NCBI GenBank assembly: GCA_964607755.1
Contig: CAZSMC010000017.1
Location: forward strand, 5,716 to 69,715
DNA: 64,000 nucleotides
Direction: 5' to 3'
Source: CAZSMC01 sp964607755
Lineage (GTDB): Bacteria > Zhuqueibacterota > Zhuqueibacteria > Residuimicrobiales > Krinioviventaceae
The position numbers and the translations under genes are program-made. Below the pieces are notes generated by a model that was not told the DNA's origin, made no database searches, and worked only from the letters and a program-made list of their open reading frames with translations. Numbering within the stretch: position 1 is the first letter of the stretch; every line of letters starts with the position of its first letter. This document shows, piece after piece, positions 28,949 to 37,648 of the stretch.

Positions 28949-29479
28949 CTATGACCGGAGTTCCTTCGATCCTTGTTCTAACCCGCCCATTTCATCTAAC
29001 TTTTCAAACAGCTTTTTCTTTACGTATTCGGGCACAAAACAATCAATCTTCCCGCCATAAGATGCCACTTCTTTTACCACGCTTGAATTGAGGTAAGAAT
29101 AGCTCTCATGCGGCATCATAAAAACGGTCACCAACTTGTTGTTGAGTTTTCGGTTCACTTGCGTCATTTGCAGTTCGTGCTCGAAATCGGAAATGAGCCG
29201 CAAGCCGCGGATTATGGCGCAAGCTTGTTTTTTTGCCGCGTATTCGACAAGCAAGCCATCAATACGATCAACAGAAGTGTTTCCAAGACCGTCAATCGAG
29301 TGGCGAATCAGGTCCATTCTCTCTTCAGCCGTGAACATTGGCTTTTTATTTATATTTATAGCCACAGCAATAATCACTTCATCAAACAGCTCAACTGCTC
29401 TTTCCAGGACATCAATGTGCCCGTTCGTAATCGGATCGAATGTGCCCGGATATACGGCTATCCGTTTTGGTCTATTCAT
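28949..29479 (-). CDS. coaD: Pantetheine-phosphate adenylyltransferase
   Basis: CoaD makes dephospho-CoA from 4'-phosphopantetheine and ATP. From ATG 29479 the protein is 176 aa, close to the usual 160; an upstream in-frame start would add about 20 unrelated residues. Motifs are VYPGTFDPITNGHIDVLERA (nucleotidyltransferase HxGH class), RGLRLISDFEHELQM and SSVVKEVASYGG. The start lies inside the last codons of rsmD (ATGAATAG, 8-nt overlap), so translation is likely coupled, the common rsmD-coaD arrangement. Confidence 0.96.
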   Translation of the reverse strand: MNRPKRIAVYPGTFDPITNGHIDVLERAVELFDEVIIAVAININKKPMFTAEERMDLIRHSIDGLGNTSVDRIDGLLVEYAAKKQACAIIRGLRLISDFEHELQMTQVNRKLNNKLVTVFMMPHESYSYLNSSVVKEVASYGGKIDCFVPEYVKKKLFEKLDEMGGLEQGSKELRS

Positions 29480-30008
29480 AATGATAAAAAATAATCCTTG
29501 TGTTTCCCATTTTCTTTTGCCGAACCGCTTTGAACACACCGAATGCTGGTGGATTCAGGTACCTGGCAGATTCGTAGATGATATATCCTTTTGGCTGCAA
29601 AACTTGAGACTCGTCTATAATTTTTAGTATCCTGTCAAAGCCTTCATATTTGTATGGGGGGTCACAAAAAATAATATCAAATCTTGTGTTGCACTCTCTT
29701 AGAAATGCAGCAGCTTTTTTTCGATAAAAAGAACTATGTGAACTTGCGCCAGCCTTTTCAGCATTCTTTTTGGCAAGCTCTAACGCCGAGCGGGAAATAT
29801 CCACAAAAGTAGCGGAAGCTGCTCCGCGGCTCAGAGCCTCGAGTCCAAATGCACCGCTTCCGGCAAACAAATCCAGGATATTTGTGTTTTCATCAACATA
29901 CAAACACGAAAAAATATATTCTCGAACTTTATCTGCTGTCGGCCGGATGGTGTCACCTTTTGGCGACACCAATCTCATACCTTTATTTTGACCTGCAATA
30001 ATTCGCAT
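29472..30008 (-). CDS. rsmD: 16S rRNA (guanine(966)-N(2))-methyltransferase
   Basis: 178 aa from ATG 30008 (MRIIAGQNKGMRL), the normal RsmD start; an earlier in-frame start would read through the upstream terminator. Motifs are the SAM-binding DLFAGSGAFGLEALSRGA and catalytic IIFCDPPYKYEG. It methylates G966 of 16S rRNA and precedes coaD with an overlap. Confidence 0.94.
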   Translation of the reverse strand: MRIIAGQNKGMRLVSPKGDTIRPTADKVREYIFSCLYVDENTNILDLFAGSGAFGLEALSRGAASATFVDISRSALELAKKNAEKAGASSHSSFYRKKAAAFLRECNTRFDIIFCDPPYKYEGFDRILKIIDESQVLQPKGYIIYESARYLNPPAFGVFKAVRQKKMGNTRIIFYHYE

Positions 30009-30028
30009 AAACAATCGTATATATAAAA

Positions 30029-30063
30029 GCCCCTTGACAATGAGCAAAATGAAGACAAGGGGC
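30029..30063 (-). terminator. Terminator between the PilM-like cluster and rsmD
   Basis: The stem GCCCCTTG/CAAGGGGC with a 19-nt loop is followed on the minus strand by TTTTATATATA. It lies about 37 nt after the stop of the PilN-like gene. Confidence 0.7.
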
Positions 30064-30100
30064 GCATTTTTTCAGGTTATACAAAAAGAATGAATTTTGA

Positions 30101-31072
30101 TCATACGAGGAAACGCATTACTAATATTCGATTCGAATCAGATGTGGAAGGCAGTAAAAGAATTTTTGATATTTTCAAATTCCATCCTTCCTGCACCACC
30201 TTGTTATAAAAAGTCATACAATCGTTCAAGCTTCCGTCCACTTTGAGAAAATAAGACGTTCTGCCATTAGCTGCTGACTGGGAAAGTGATATTTTCCTCA
30301 CGTTCGTCGAGTTAACCAGGGCATTGATGCGAGATTCTACCTGATCTGCAGCCGGAGTCTGTCCGCCGCCAGTTGACAATTTTACTGTGCCAGTGATCAG
30401 CGCCTGTGTGCCGCTCGATGGGGCAAGTGTGTTTACAGAAGCGAATCCCGGCAACTGAGATTGAATCTTGTTGTAATAGTTTTGCACTGCCTGACGGCTA
30501 TTGCCGTTCACTTCAGCAGTGAATGTACTTTCATCAAAAATCAAAGAACCGAGATCCACATCATCTGACAGGGTATTTTGAAAAACACTCATCACGGAAT
30601 TTATCTGGGCAAGAGCTGCATCGGTCGTCTGCGTACCTGTTGTAGCGGGAGGTTTCTGCGCTGCAGCAGGAGCTTCTTCCTGCACAGCGGTTGTTCCCTC
30701 AGCGCTGGGTGGGGCCATTTCCTCCCGGGGCACGGTTTCAGGTTGCTGAGTCGTCTCTTGCCCGGGCGACGCATCTGTTTCACTCTCGACATCCCTTTGT
30801 TCGGTTATCCCTTGTTCTTCGGTAATCGGCGACTGTCTGGGTTTATAAAAAACAAAATAGATGATCGCCGTAATTGCAATCAGCAAAAATAACGTGCCGA
30901 AAAAAAGCTTTGGTGAGCCTTTTTTGGCTTTTGGGTACTCGGCCTGATACTGCCCTTCTTTTTGGGACTGACCTTGTCGCTGTTGATAGGATGCTTGTGG
31001 TTTTCCCGATTCTTCTATCGGACCGAAACCTCGGGAGCGTTCTTGCTCCCTTTTATCATTCATTAAATTCAT
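30101..31072 (-). CDS. Single-pass membrane protein, possible PilN/PilO-like partner of PilM
   Basis: 323 aa. A polar, Gln-rich cytoplasmic N-terminus (about 50 aa) precedes one membrane helix (KLFFGTLFLLIAITAIIYFVFY, about 57-76), then a low-complexity Glu/Pro/Thr/Gln linker to about residue 150, and a compact C-terminal domain with two similar halves (FTAEVNGNSRQAVQNYYNKIQSQL and YFLKVDGSLNDCMTFYNKVVQEG). Topology and position 12 nt after a PilM-like gene fit a PilN/PilO or GspL-like assembly protein, but sequence similarity was not clear, so the call rests on context. GGGGAG 6 nt before ATG 31072. Confidence 0.65.
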   Translation of the reverse strand: MNLMNDKREQERSRGFGPIEESGKPQASYQQRQGQSQKEGQYQAEYPKAKKGSPKLFFGTLFLLIAITAIIYFVFYKPRQSPITEEQGITEQRDVESETDASPGQETTQQPETVPREEMAPPSAEGTTAVQEEAPAAAQKPPATTGTQTTDAALAQINSVMSVFQNTLSDDVDLGSLIFDESTFTAEVNGNSRQAVQNYYNKIQSQLPGFASVNTLAPSSGTQALITGTVKLSTGGGQTPAADQVESRINALVNSTNVRKISLSQSAANGRTSYFLKVDGSLNDCMTFYNKVVQEGWNLKISKILLLPSTSDSNRILVMRFLV

Positions 31073-31084
31073 AAGACACTCCCC

Positions 31085-32026
31085 TCAATCAATAACCATT
31101 CCAAATGAGGCGACGAATTTTTCCGGAATATTTTGAATAAAATCTTCAGCTTCAAGATTCAATTGACGGTGAACATTATCAAATGGATTTGCTTTACGAA
31201 CCGTTGTTTCATTATAAATATTTCCGACTTCGTACAACACCGAAGATTCCACAGATTCTCCAGAAAAATAGATATTACTTATTTGGGCATTTTGTCGCCC
31301 CATCTTTTGTGACAGATTATTCAGTTCGCTGTGAATCGTCTGGGCAATTTGGCTACTTGTGCCTTCCAGATGACCGCTATCATCTTCCAGATATTCGGAA
31401 GAAATCATAAAGTGTCCGTTTTCCAGCAGTACAAGATTCAATCCGTTCTCAGAAATGTTAACAATCGCATTCAGTCCATGTCGGATCTCTTCGGCACCTT
31501 TTTTCAAAGCTCGCAATTCAGAAAAAATATCCAGATCTATCGTATCCAGAGAGACAACTGATTTTTTAAAAATTTCTTGAATATATTTCACCACTGCTTT
31601 TCTAACAGCAACAATTACCACAATGTCTTTTGCAATTCCGGGAGGTGAAACATATTCAAAGCCAACATTGTGTTCATCGCGAGGCGAGATAAGATACTGA
31701 TCCAGTTCCCACTCGATATGCTGGCGGACTTTAGATTCTTCCAGTTCCTTATCCAGGAGTACTGTTTTAGTTAGAGCAAATCGCCTTCCGAGTGAAAGCC
31801 GTGCTGTGCTCGCCTGCAATGAAGAAGAATTGATCGTATTATCAATAATTGTTGCAAAGCGGGGGACAAGTTCATTATTTCGGATAACCGGCATTTCGAA
31901 TGAGGTATCCAGATCGGCTTCGGCAACATTCAACAGGCTGATCTCGTCATTCCAAATTTCAGCTTCTACGAAACGAATCTTGTTTTTAGTTAAACTTATA
32001 CCTAAACGTAAAGATTCGTTATTCAT
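31085..32026 (-). CDS. PilM-like actin-fold ATPase (type IV pilus/secretion assembly family)
   Basis: 313 aa, soluble. The first strand and phosphate-1 region RLGISLTKNKIRFVEAEI, the segment ALTKTVLLDKELEESKVRQHIEWELDQYL, and the second half NAIVNISENGLNLVLLENGHFMISSEYL follow the PilM/FtsA fold, in which PilM forms a cytoplasmic ring and binds the PilN tail. It sits between a single-pass protein and a pseudopilin-like protein, which supports a pilus- or type II secretion-like assembly platform. No pilus ATPase (PilB) or PilC gene is in the window. Confidence 0.7.
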   Translation of the reverse strand: MNNESLRLGISLTKNKIRFVEAEIWNDEISLLNVAEADLDTSFEMPVIRNNELVPRFATIIDNTINSSSLQASTARLSLGRRFALTKTVLLDKELEESKVRQHIEWELDQYLISPRDEHNVGFEYVSPPGIAKDIVVIVAVRKAVVKYIQEIFKKSVVSLDTIDLDIFSELRALKKGAEEIRHGLNAIVNISENGLNLVLLENGHFMISSEYLEDDSGHLEGTSSQIAQTIHSELNNLSQKMGRQNAQISNIYFSGESVESSVLYEVGNIYNETTVRKANPFDNVHRQLNLEAEDFIQNIPEKFVASFGMVID

Positions 32027-32053
32027 ATCTTTGTCCCCACTTTTGATAATTTG

Positions 32054-32818
32054 TTACCATGTCTTTTTACCAGCTTCAAGAGCACCATGGTTTTCGATTT
32101 TCAGGCCGCCGAGAAAACTGCGTTTAAAATCTTCTTCTACTTCTTTAATATCTTGTGAATCGATCGGACAATAGATATTTACTATTTTGGGTGTTGTGTC
32201 ATTTAGAGCCACAATCTTGTACTCTTTACCTACGGTTGGACATGAGCTCATATTATTTAACGTCACTGAAGCGATTGAATCGATTTTTTTAGAAAACCCA
32301 GGCACACTTCGCAACGAATCTAAAATGAAAGCCTCAGTGGTATCGATATCCCAACGTTTTGCATAGGAAGACATCGAGTCAATAAGCGCCGGCACTGTGA
32401 TCTTTACTTTTTTCGTTATAACGGAATCCGGGCCCTCGCCGAAAACAGAATCTCTAGTGATAGTCATTTCGTAATTAGAATTATCAAAGTAGTTGATAAT
32501 ATCACGGCCTATCGTAGAATCAAGGCTCGTGAATAAACGCAAGTTCTTTCTGGTTGTGTCATCCAAAATGTGATTTATGACTTTATCGAGGCTATCGGCA
32601 TAAACCAATGAATCATTCAAATATGTGACCTGGGCATAGTAAATGTGGTACATATTCTGCCGGCACTGTTGGGTATTTTGCTCTTCTTGTTTCCACAATT
32701 TGGATGGATAAGTCAATGTAAAGTAAAGAGCGACAATCAATAGTACAGCAAGCAGTTCATATACGATCGAACCTTTGGGCTTTAATGGTTTGTTCTTTTT
32801 CTTCGTCTCGTCAGACAT
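32054..32818 (-). CDS. Membrane-anchored protein with pseudopilin-like C-terminus
   Basis: About 254 aa from ATG 32818 (AGGAGG 4 nt upstream; the adjacent ATG at 32821 is too close). A Lys-rich start is followed by one helix (IVYELLAVLLIVALYFTLTYP) and a long periplasmic region with helical spacing of Asp/Ser. The C-terminal part CPTVGKEYKIVALNDTTPKIVNIYCPIDS...GGLKIENHGALEAGKKTW resembles the conserved 'C-P..G..Y' and 'I-NHG' ending seen in secretion-type pseudopilins. The classical G|FxxxE prepilin cleavage site is absent. It leads the PilM-like cluster. Confidence 0.6.
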   Translation of the reverse strand: MSDETKKKNKPLKPKGSIVYELLAVLLIVALYFTLTYPSKLWKQEEQNTQQCRQNMYHIYYAQVTYLNDSLVYADSLDKVINHILDDTTRKNLRLFTSLDSTIGRDIINYFDNSNYEMTITRDSVFGEGPDSVITKKVKITVPALIDSMSSYAKRWDIDTTEAFILDSLRSVPGFSKKIDSIASVTLNNMSSCPTVGKEYKIVALNDTTPKIVNIYCPIDSQDIKEVEEDFKRSFLGGLKIENHGALEAGKKTW

Positions 32819-32851
32819 CATTCCTCCTACACTATAAGAATTTTAAACAGA

Positions 32852-33271
32852 TTAGTCCATACTTGTATTAGATTTTATTTTTTCTAATGTTTTGGGGCCG
32901 ATTCCTTTTATTTTCAAAAGTTCATTTATGTTTTTAAATGTGCCGTGCTCGTTCCGGTGTTGTATTATCTTTTCAGCAGTTACCGGGCCAATGCCGGGTA
33001 ATAATTGTAATTCTTTTGCGCCTGCTGTATTTATATTGATTGTGCCGGTAAATGCCGCTTTCTGCTCTTTAATTGACAAGCGGGTTGTATCCTGGGGTGC
33101 TTTTTCAGAAGCCTGTTTAAACTCGGCGATCAATTTCTGACGTTTTTCACGCCAGTCATCCGCAGGCCTGGCTAATCGAGCTTTACGAACGTAACTGACA
33201 CCGAGTCCAATAGCAAATGTAACTAACAAAAACAGGACAAATCGTTGTTCCTGTTTTGTAAAACCAAGCAT
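32852..33271 (-). CDS. ComEA-like helix-hairpin-helix DNA-binding protein
   Basis: 139 aa. An N-terminal membrane helix (RFVLFLLVTFAIGLGVSYV) is followed by a charged linker and two HhH motifs (INTAGAKELQLLPGIGPVTAEKIIQHR; LLKIKGIGPKTLEKIK), as in ComEA, which binds incoming DNA in natural transformation. It starts 2 nt after the dnaJ stop and leads into the PilM-like cluster, so a link to DNA uptake is suggested but no ComEC or pilus motor is seen nearby. Confidence 0.85.
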   Translation of the reverse strand: MLGFTKQEQRFVLFLLVTFAIGLGVSYVRKARLARPADDWREKRQKLIAEFKQASEKAPQDTTRLSIKEQKAAFTGTININTAGAKELQLLPGIGPVTAEKIIQHRNEHGTFKNINELLKIKGIGPKTLEKIKSNTSMD

Positions 33272-33273
33272 GA

Positions 33274-34404
33274 TTATACAAAGGCTTCTTTAACCCGTTC
33301 GAAAAACGATTTATCCTCGTTGGGGGGATGAATGTTTTCAGAATCGGATAAACTTTTAAAAGCGTCCTTTTCTTTATTATTCAATTTCGTTGGTATCCAC
33401 ACATGCACCTTGATAAGTTGATCTCCGGCACCGTGAGAGTTCAAATGAGGAATACCTTTTCCTTTCATTCGCAAGATCTTTTCGCTTTGCGTTCCAGGAG
33501 GAACAGAGATCGTGGCCTTGCCATCGAGGGTAGGAACTTTGATTTCGTCTCCAAGCACGGCTTGAGGAATCGTCAGTTTTAAATGATAAATCACATCATC
33601 GCCATGACGTTCGAAATCGGGATGTTTTTTCTCTTCGACAATTACAATGACATCTCCTCGGGGACCGCCGCGCGGGCCGACATTACCCTGCTGGCGTAAA
33701 TTGATATACTGGCCTTCTGCAATTCCAGCCGGGATCTCCACCTCCATCATGGATTCCCGTTTAACCCGTCCGTCGCCGTGACAGGCATGACAGGGTTTGT
33801 CAATAATTTGACCTTCGCCATGGCACCGTTGGCATGTTTGCGCTACACTAAAAAATCCTTGACGATAAGCTACTTCACCGCGGCCATGGCACATTGGGCA
33901 TGTCACTTTTGAGGTTCCGGGACTGGCACCTGTGCCGTTACATGTATCACATTTTTCCTGCTTTTTAATTTTTATCTTTTTTGTCACACCTTTGGCAATT
34001 TCTTCCAGGGTCAATTTGAGGCGGACCTGTAAATCAGCACCTCGTGTCACAGTAGAACGTCGGCGAGAGCTGCTTCCGCCCATTCCAAAAATATCGCCAA
34101 AGCCGCCTCCGCCAAAGACTTCGCGAAAGATATCAAATGGATCGGTAAAACCGCCGCCAAATCCGCCCTGGCCACCAGTTCGCGTACCAGCTTCACCAAA
34201 CCGGTCATATTGAGCTCGTTTCTGAGGATCAGACAATACAGCATAAGCCTTGCCAAGTTCTTTGAACTTTTCTTCTGCATTTTTATCACCCGGATTTCGA
34301 TCCGGATGATATTTCATCGCCAGTTTGCGGTAGGCTTTTTTTATTTCGTTTTGATCCGCGTTTCTATTGACGCCTAATATTTCGTAATAATCTTTGTCAG
34401 GCAT
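33274..34404 (-). CDS. dnaJ: Chaperone protein DnaJ
   Basis: 376 aa, full length. J domain with YHPDRNPGDKNAEE (HPD triad), a Gly/Phe-rich stretch (GGFGGGFTDPFDIFREVFGGGGFGDIF), four zinc-binding repeats CDTCNGTG, CPMCHGRG, CQRCHGEG and CHACHGDG, then the substrate-binding C-terminal domains. It stimulates DnaK ATPase and presents unfolded clients. It follows grpE by 18 nt; dnaK itself is not in the window. Confidence 0.97.
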   Translation of the reverse strand: MPDKDYYEILGVNRNADQNEIKKAYRKLAMKYHPDRNPGDKNAEEKFKELGKAYAVLSDPQKRAQYDRFGEAGTRTGGQGGFGGGFTDPFDIFREVFGGGGFGDIFGMGGSSSRRRSTVTRGADLQVRLKLTLEEIAKGVTKKIKIKKQEKCDTCNGTGASPGTSKVTCPMCHGRGEVAYRQGFFSVAQTCQRCHGEGQIIDKPCHACHGDGRVKRESMMEVEIPAGIAEGQYINLRQQGNVGPRGGPRGDVIVIVEEKKHPDFERHGDDVIYHLKLTIPQAVLGDEIKVPTLDGKATISVPPGTQSEKILRMKGKGIPHLNSHGAGDQLIKVHVWIPTKLNNKEKDAFKSLSDSENIHPPNEDKSFFERVKEAFV

Positions 34405-34422
34405 ATAAAGCTATCAATCTTT

Positions 34423-34971
34423 TTATTTACTAACAATTACTTCGGCATGGCGAACAACGCGATCGTTCACCATATAGCCCTTTTTAAGTTCATTAATTAC
34501 TGTATCCGGTTCGACATCCTCTGCTTCTTGCTGCATCATAGCATGATGCTTTTCTGGATCAAAAGGCTGGCCCACAGAGTCCATGGGTTTTAGCCCAAGA
34601 CTGGTCAGAATTTTGAATACATTTTTTTGCACCATTTCCACGCCTTGCAACAGACTCTGGAAATCCTGTTCTTCCCGGCTTTTTTCGATTACAAGGTCTA
34701 GCTCGTCCAGAAAAGGCAGAATTTTTTCAATGATATGGGCAATGGTAATATCGTGAATTTCTTCTTTTTCAGCCTGAACGCGTTTTCGGAAATTATCAAA
34801 CTCTGCTGCTTTTCTTAAAAGTTGTTCCTTGAGTTCCTGATTCTCCGCAACAGCCTGTTCAAGTTCCTTTTTGTAATCGCGTTTTTTTTGCTCTTGCTCT
34901 ACTCTTTGTTCCTGTTCTTTTTCGAGCTGAGTGTCTTTTTCTTTTTTGTGATCTTTTTGTTTTTCAGACAT
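34423..34971 (-). CDS. grpE: Nucleotide exchange factor GrpE
   Basis: 182 aa. A Lys/Glu/Gln-rich coiled-coil start (residues 1-50) precedes the GrpE core (LRKAAEFDNFRKRVQAEKEEI, ILPFLDELDLVIEKS, VGQPFDPEKHHAMMQQE, MVNDRVVRHAEVIVSK). It releases ADP from DnaK. It lies 12 nt after hrcA and before dnaJ, the standard heat-shock order. Confidence 0.96.
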   Translation of the reverse strand: MSEKQKDHKKEKDTQLEKEQEQRVEQEQKKRDYKKELEQAVAENQELKEQLLRKAAEFDNFRKRVQAEKEEIHDITIAHIIEKILPFLDELDLVIEKSREEQDFQSLLQGVEMVQKNVFKILTSLGLKPMDSVGQPFDPEKHHAMMQQEAEDVEPDTVINELKKGYMVNDRVVRHAEVIVSK

Positions 34972-34983
34972 CCTGATATGAAC

Positions 34984-36027
34984 TCACTTTTTTCGATTTA
35001 CCATATAGCTCAACATTTCCGACATATATTTTACCAGAGCAATAACCTTTGGATATTGCATTCTTGTTGGTCCAACAACGCCAATCGTCCCCTCTATACC
35101 TTCAAAATTATAGGTTGCTGTGACCAGGCTGCAATTTCGCATCAACTCTTCCTTGTTTTCTTCGCCAATGACGATAGAAACACCATTGTTGCCATCAATG
35201 TCCCGCTTAGAGAGCACACTGATAAGTATGTCTTTGCGGTCCAACAACTCGAGAATGCGTTCCATTTTTTCCCGGGATTCGAATTCCGGTTGCAGAAACA
35301 CCTTACGAGTTCCGGCGTAATAAAATGAACTGTCAGGATCAAAAGTCAACAGGGTGCTGGCATTCTTTTTTATGGAACGCACAAAAGAGCGCCGTTTGTA
35401 ATCGAAATCGGCAAAAATATCATCAAAAGAGTTAATTATTTTTTCTATCGTAAGACCGTGTAAACGTTCGTTAATAATTTGGGATATTTCTGCCAGAAAA
35501 TCAGAAGAAACCTGGTTCTCGATTTCCATGATCACAGTCTTTACGATTCCGGATTTGATGCTTAATATGAGCAATATTTTTTGTTCAGAAATAGAAACCA
35601 GATCAATTTTTTGCAACACGCCTTTATTAAAGCGTGGCGCCAGCACCACACCCAATTGACTGGAAATATCGCTCAACACATCCGCTGCTTTGGTGGTAAT
35701 ATGATCGACATCCTCGGCAAAACGCTGCAGCTCTTTAAAGATGGATTGTTTTTCATCATCGCTCAAAATATCAGCAACATCCAGATCATCCACATAATGG
35801 CGGTAACCAGTTGTTGTCGGCATACGACCGGCTGAGGTGTGAGGCTGATAAATCAGGCCTTTGTCCTCCAGATCGGACATCACATTCCGGATAGTAGCCG
35901 GACTAATATCAAGGCCATAGTTTCTTGACAGATATCTGGACCCCACTGGCTCAGCCGTGGTGATAAAGCTATGAACAATCAAGAAAAAAATCTTTTTTTC
36001 TCTGTCTGTTAACTCTGTACAAGTCAT
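34984..36027 (-). CDS. hrcA: Heat-inducible transcription repressor HrcA
   Basis: 347 aa. The N-terminal winged helix (LTDREKKIFFLIVHSFITTAEPVGSRYLSRNYGLDISPATIRNVMSDLEDKG) and conserved GLIYQPHTSAGRMPT are followed by the GAF-like and C-terminal HrcA domains (IGVVGPTRMQYPKVIALVKY). HrcA represses chaperone operons by binding CIRCE. No CIRCE element was found in front of this gene, only a sigma70-like promoter at 36073-36101. No clear ribosome site before ATG 36027. Confidence 0.96.
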   Translation of the reverse strand: MTCTELTDREKKIFFLIVHSFITTAEPVGSRYLSRNYGLDISPATIRNVMSDLEDKGLIYQPHTSAGRMPTTTGYRHYVDDLDVADILSDDEKQSIFKELQRFAEDVDHITTKAADVLSDISSQLGVVLAPRFNKGVLQKIDLVSISEQKILLILSIKSGIVKTVIMEIENQVSSDFLAEISQIINERLHGLTIEKIINSFDDIFADFDYKRRSFVRSIKKNASTLLTFDPDSSFYYAGTRKVFLQPEFESREKMERILELLDRKDILISVLSKRDIDGNNGVSIVIGEENKEELMRNCSLVTATYNFEGIEGTIGVVGPTRMQYPKVIALVKYMSEMLSYMVNRKK

Positions 36028-36072
36028 AAATTTTTAATAAAAAATCAATACATTAAAGACAAAATAATAATA

Positions 36073-36101
36073 AAAATAACGATTTTTCAAAGCGTTGTCA
36101 A
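36073..36101 (-). promoter_or_regulatory. Sigma70-type promoter of hrcA-grpE-dnaJ
   Basis: On the minus strand a consensus TTGACA (36101-36096), a 17-nt spacer and TATTTT (36078-36073) lie about 46 nt upstream of hrcA. A second TTGACA occurs 20 nt further upstream, giving a direct repeat of the box. Confidence 0.6.
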
Positions 36102-36141
36102 GCGAATTTTGTCGCTGTCAAAAGTGCTTAATTAATTGAAA

Positions 36142-36993
36142 TTACAGGAATCTTTTCACGGCAAACAAACTGCCCAAAAATCCGAAAACCACCCCGGCAG
36201 CTAAAAGTCCGGACAGATAAGTGACCGGCATCCAAATCAAATTGGGCCATTGTGCATTGACAATTTGCAAAATAATATAAACGATAATTGCTGCAAATGT
36301 TCCGCCAAAAAATCCCTGAAATAGTCCTTCTAAAAGAAAAGGCCGCCGAATAAATGCGCGAGTAGCGCCGACCAATTCCATTGTCTCGATAATATGTCGC
36401 CGGGCATTTATTATCAATCGAATGGTGTTCGAAACGACAAACATAGATCCGAGCACGACAATGGTCAACAACACTACAAGCGCAGCCCGCACAGAATTGG
36501 ATATTTTTAGCAGCAAGTCAAAACCAGATACACTGTGTACCGTTTCATTAATTCCTTCGCAATCCGAAATTTTTACCGAAATAGACTTGACGTCATTTAC
36601 ATTCTGATATTCTTGTTTTAATTTGACAATAAAGGAAGCTGGCAACGGGTTCTCTTCCAGTATGTCAAAGAATTCGTCGCCAAATTCTTGTTGAAATTCT
36701 CTGGCCGCTTCTTCTTTGGAAACGAACTCGACTTTTTCGACCTGTTCCAGACGCATCAGCCTGTTTCTCAGCGATTCGATTTCTTCCTGTGAATAGATAT
36801 TAGAAATGAACGCCTGGACATCATATTCAGCGTGCAGGGCATTCACCAGCCGGTCTGCATTTAGGAACAAAATGCTGAAAAGTGTGATTATGAAAAGTAA
36901 AAATGAAATTGTAAATATGGTAATAAAGTTAGAAACCCGTGCCCGCCGAAAACCATCAAAAGCTTCTTTAATGCTGTAAATGAGACTCTTCAT
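36142..36993 (-). CDS. ftsX: Cell division permease-like protein FtsX
   Basis: 283 aa with the FtsX layout: helix near residues 22-42 (FITIFTISFLLFIITLFSILFL), an extracellular domain with VEFVSKEEAAREFQQEFG and NPLPASFIVKL, then three helices separated by the loop IRLIINARRHIIETMELVGATRAFIRRPFLLEG. With FtsE it transmits ATP hydrolysis to periplasmic peptidoglycan hydrolases at division. Its ATG overlaps the ftsE stop by one base. Confidence 0.95.
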   Translation of the reverse strand: MKSLIYSIKEAFDGFRRARVSNFITIFTISFLLFIITLFSILFLNADRLVNALHAEYDVQAFISNIYSQEEIESLRNRLMRLEQVEKVEFVSKEEAAREFQQEFGDEFFDILEENPLPASFIVKLKQEYQNVNDVKSISVKISDCEGINETVHSVSGFDLLLKISNSVRAALVVLLTIVVLGSMFVVSNTIRLIINARRHIIETMELVGATRAFIRRPFLLEGLFQGFFGGTFAAIIVYIILQIVNAQWPNLIWMPVTYLSGLLAAGVVFGFLGSLFAVKRFL

Positions 36994-37640
36994 CAGACCA
37001 GATGTCCGTTTTCTATTCGAAGTATTCGACCTTTGTAATTTTTAACCATTTCGTAATTATGGGTAGCTAACAACACTGAAGTGCCGCGGGAATGAATGCG
37101 CACCAGCAGGTCCAGAATTTCACTGGCTGTTACCGGATCAAGATTGCCTGTCGGTTCGTCTGCCAGCACGATATTGGGTTCGTTGACAATAGCTCTGGCA
37201 ATGGAAACGCGTTGTTGCTCGCCGCCAGAGAGCTCCATCGGATACTTGCGCGATTTGTGAGACAGGCCCACATCGGCAAGCGCCCTGAGTACATGCCGCT
37301 TTATTTCTTTTTTTCGCTGTCCGATAACTTCTAAAACAAAAGAAACATTGCTGAACACATCTCTGTCATCAAATAATTTAAAGTCCTGAAAAACCACGCC
37401 CAAATGACGGCGAAGGTAAGGGATATCTTTATCTTTGATGAAAAGAGAATGAAAATCACCGACGCGAACATGGCCTTCTTCTGGCCACTCTTCTAAATAG
37501 ATTGTTTTTAGCACAGTGGATTTGCCGGCTCCGCTCGGCCCCACAAGAAAAACCATTTCCCCGGGTGCCACGCTAAAACTGATGCGCTGGATGCCGTCGC
37601 CTGGCGGATATGTGACCTTTACATTTTGAAGTTCAACCAT
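36993..37640 (-). CDS. ftsE: Cell division ATP-binding protein FtsE
   Basis: 215 aa. Walker A GPSGAGKST, signature LSGGEQQRVSIARA and Walker B IVLADEPTGNLD are intact; the start VELQNVKVTYPPGDGIQRISF is typical. It is the cytoplasmic ATPase partner of FtsX. It lies 8 nt after the methyltransferase gene and 1 nt overlaps ftsX, so the three are one unit. Confidence 0.96.
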   Translation of the reverse strand: MVELQNVKVTYPPGDGIQRISFSVAPGEMVFLVGPSGAGKSTVLKTIYLEEWPEEGHVRVGDFHSLFIKDKDIPYLRRHLGVVFQDFKLFDDRDVFSNVSFVLEVIGQRKKEIKRHVLRALADVGLSHKSRKYPMELSGGEQQRVSIARAIVNEPNIVLADEPTGNLDPVTASEILDLLVRIHSRGTSVLLATHNYEMVKNYKGRILRIENGHLV

Positions 37641-37648
37641 TTTATCAT

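Noticed and set aside
36028..36141. Possible CIRCE element before hrcA
   Set aside because: Only a half-like TTAAGCACT is present; no matching right half at 9-nt spacing.
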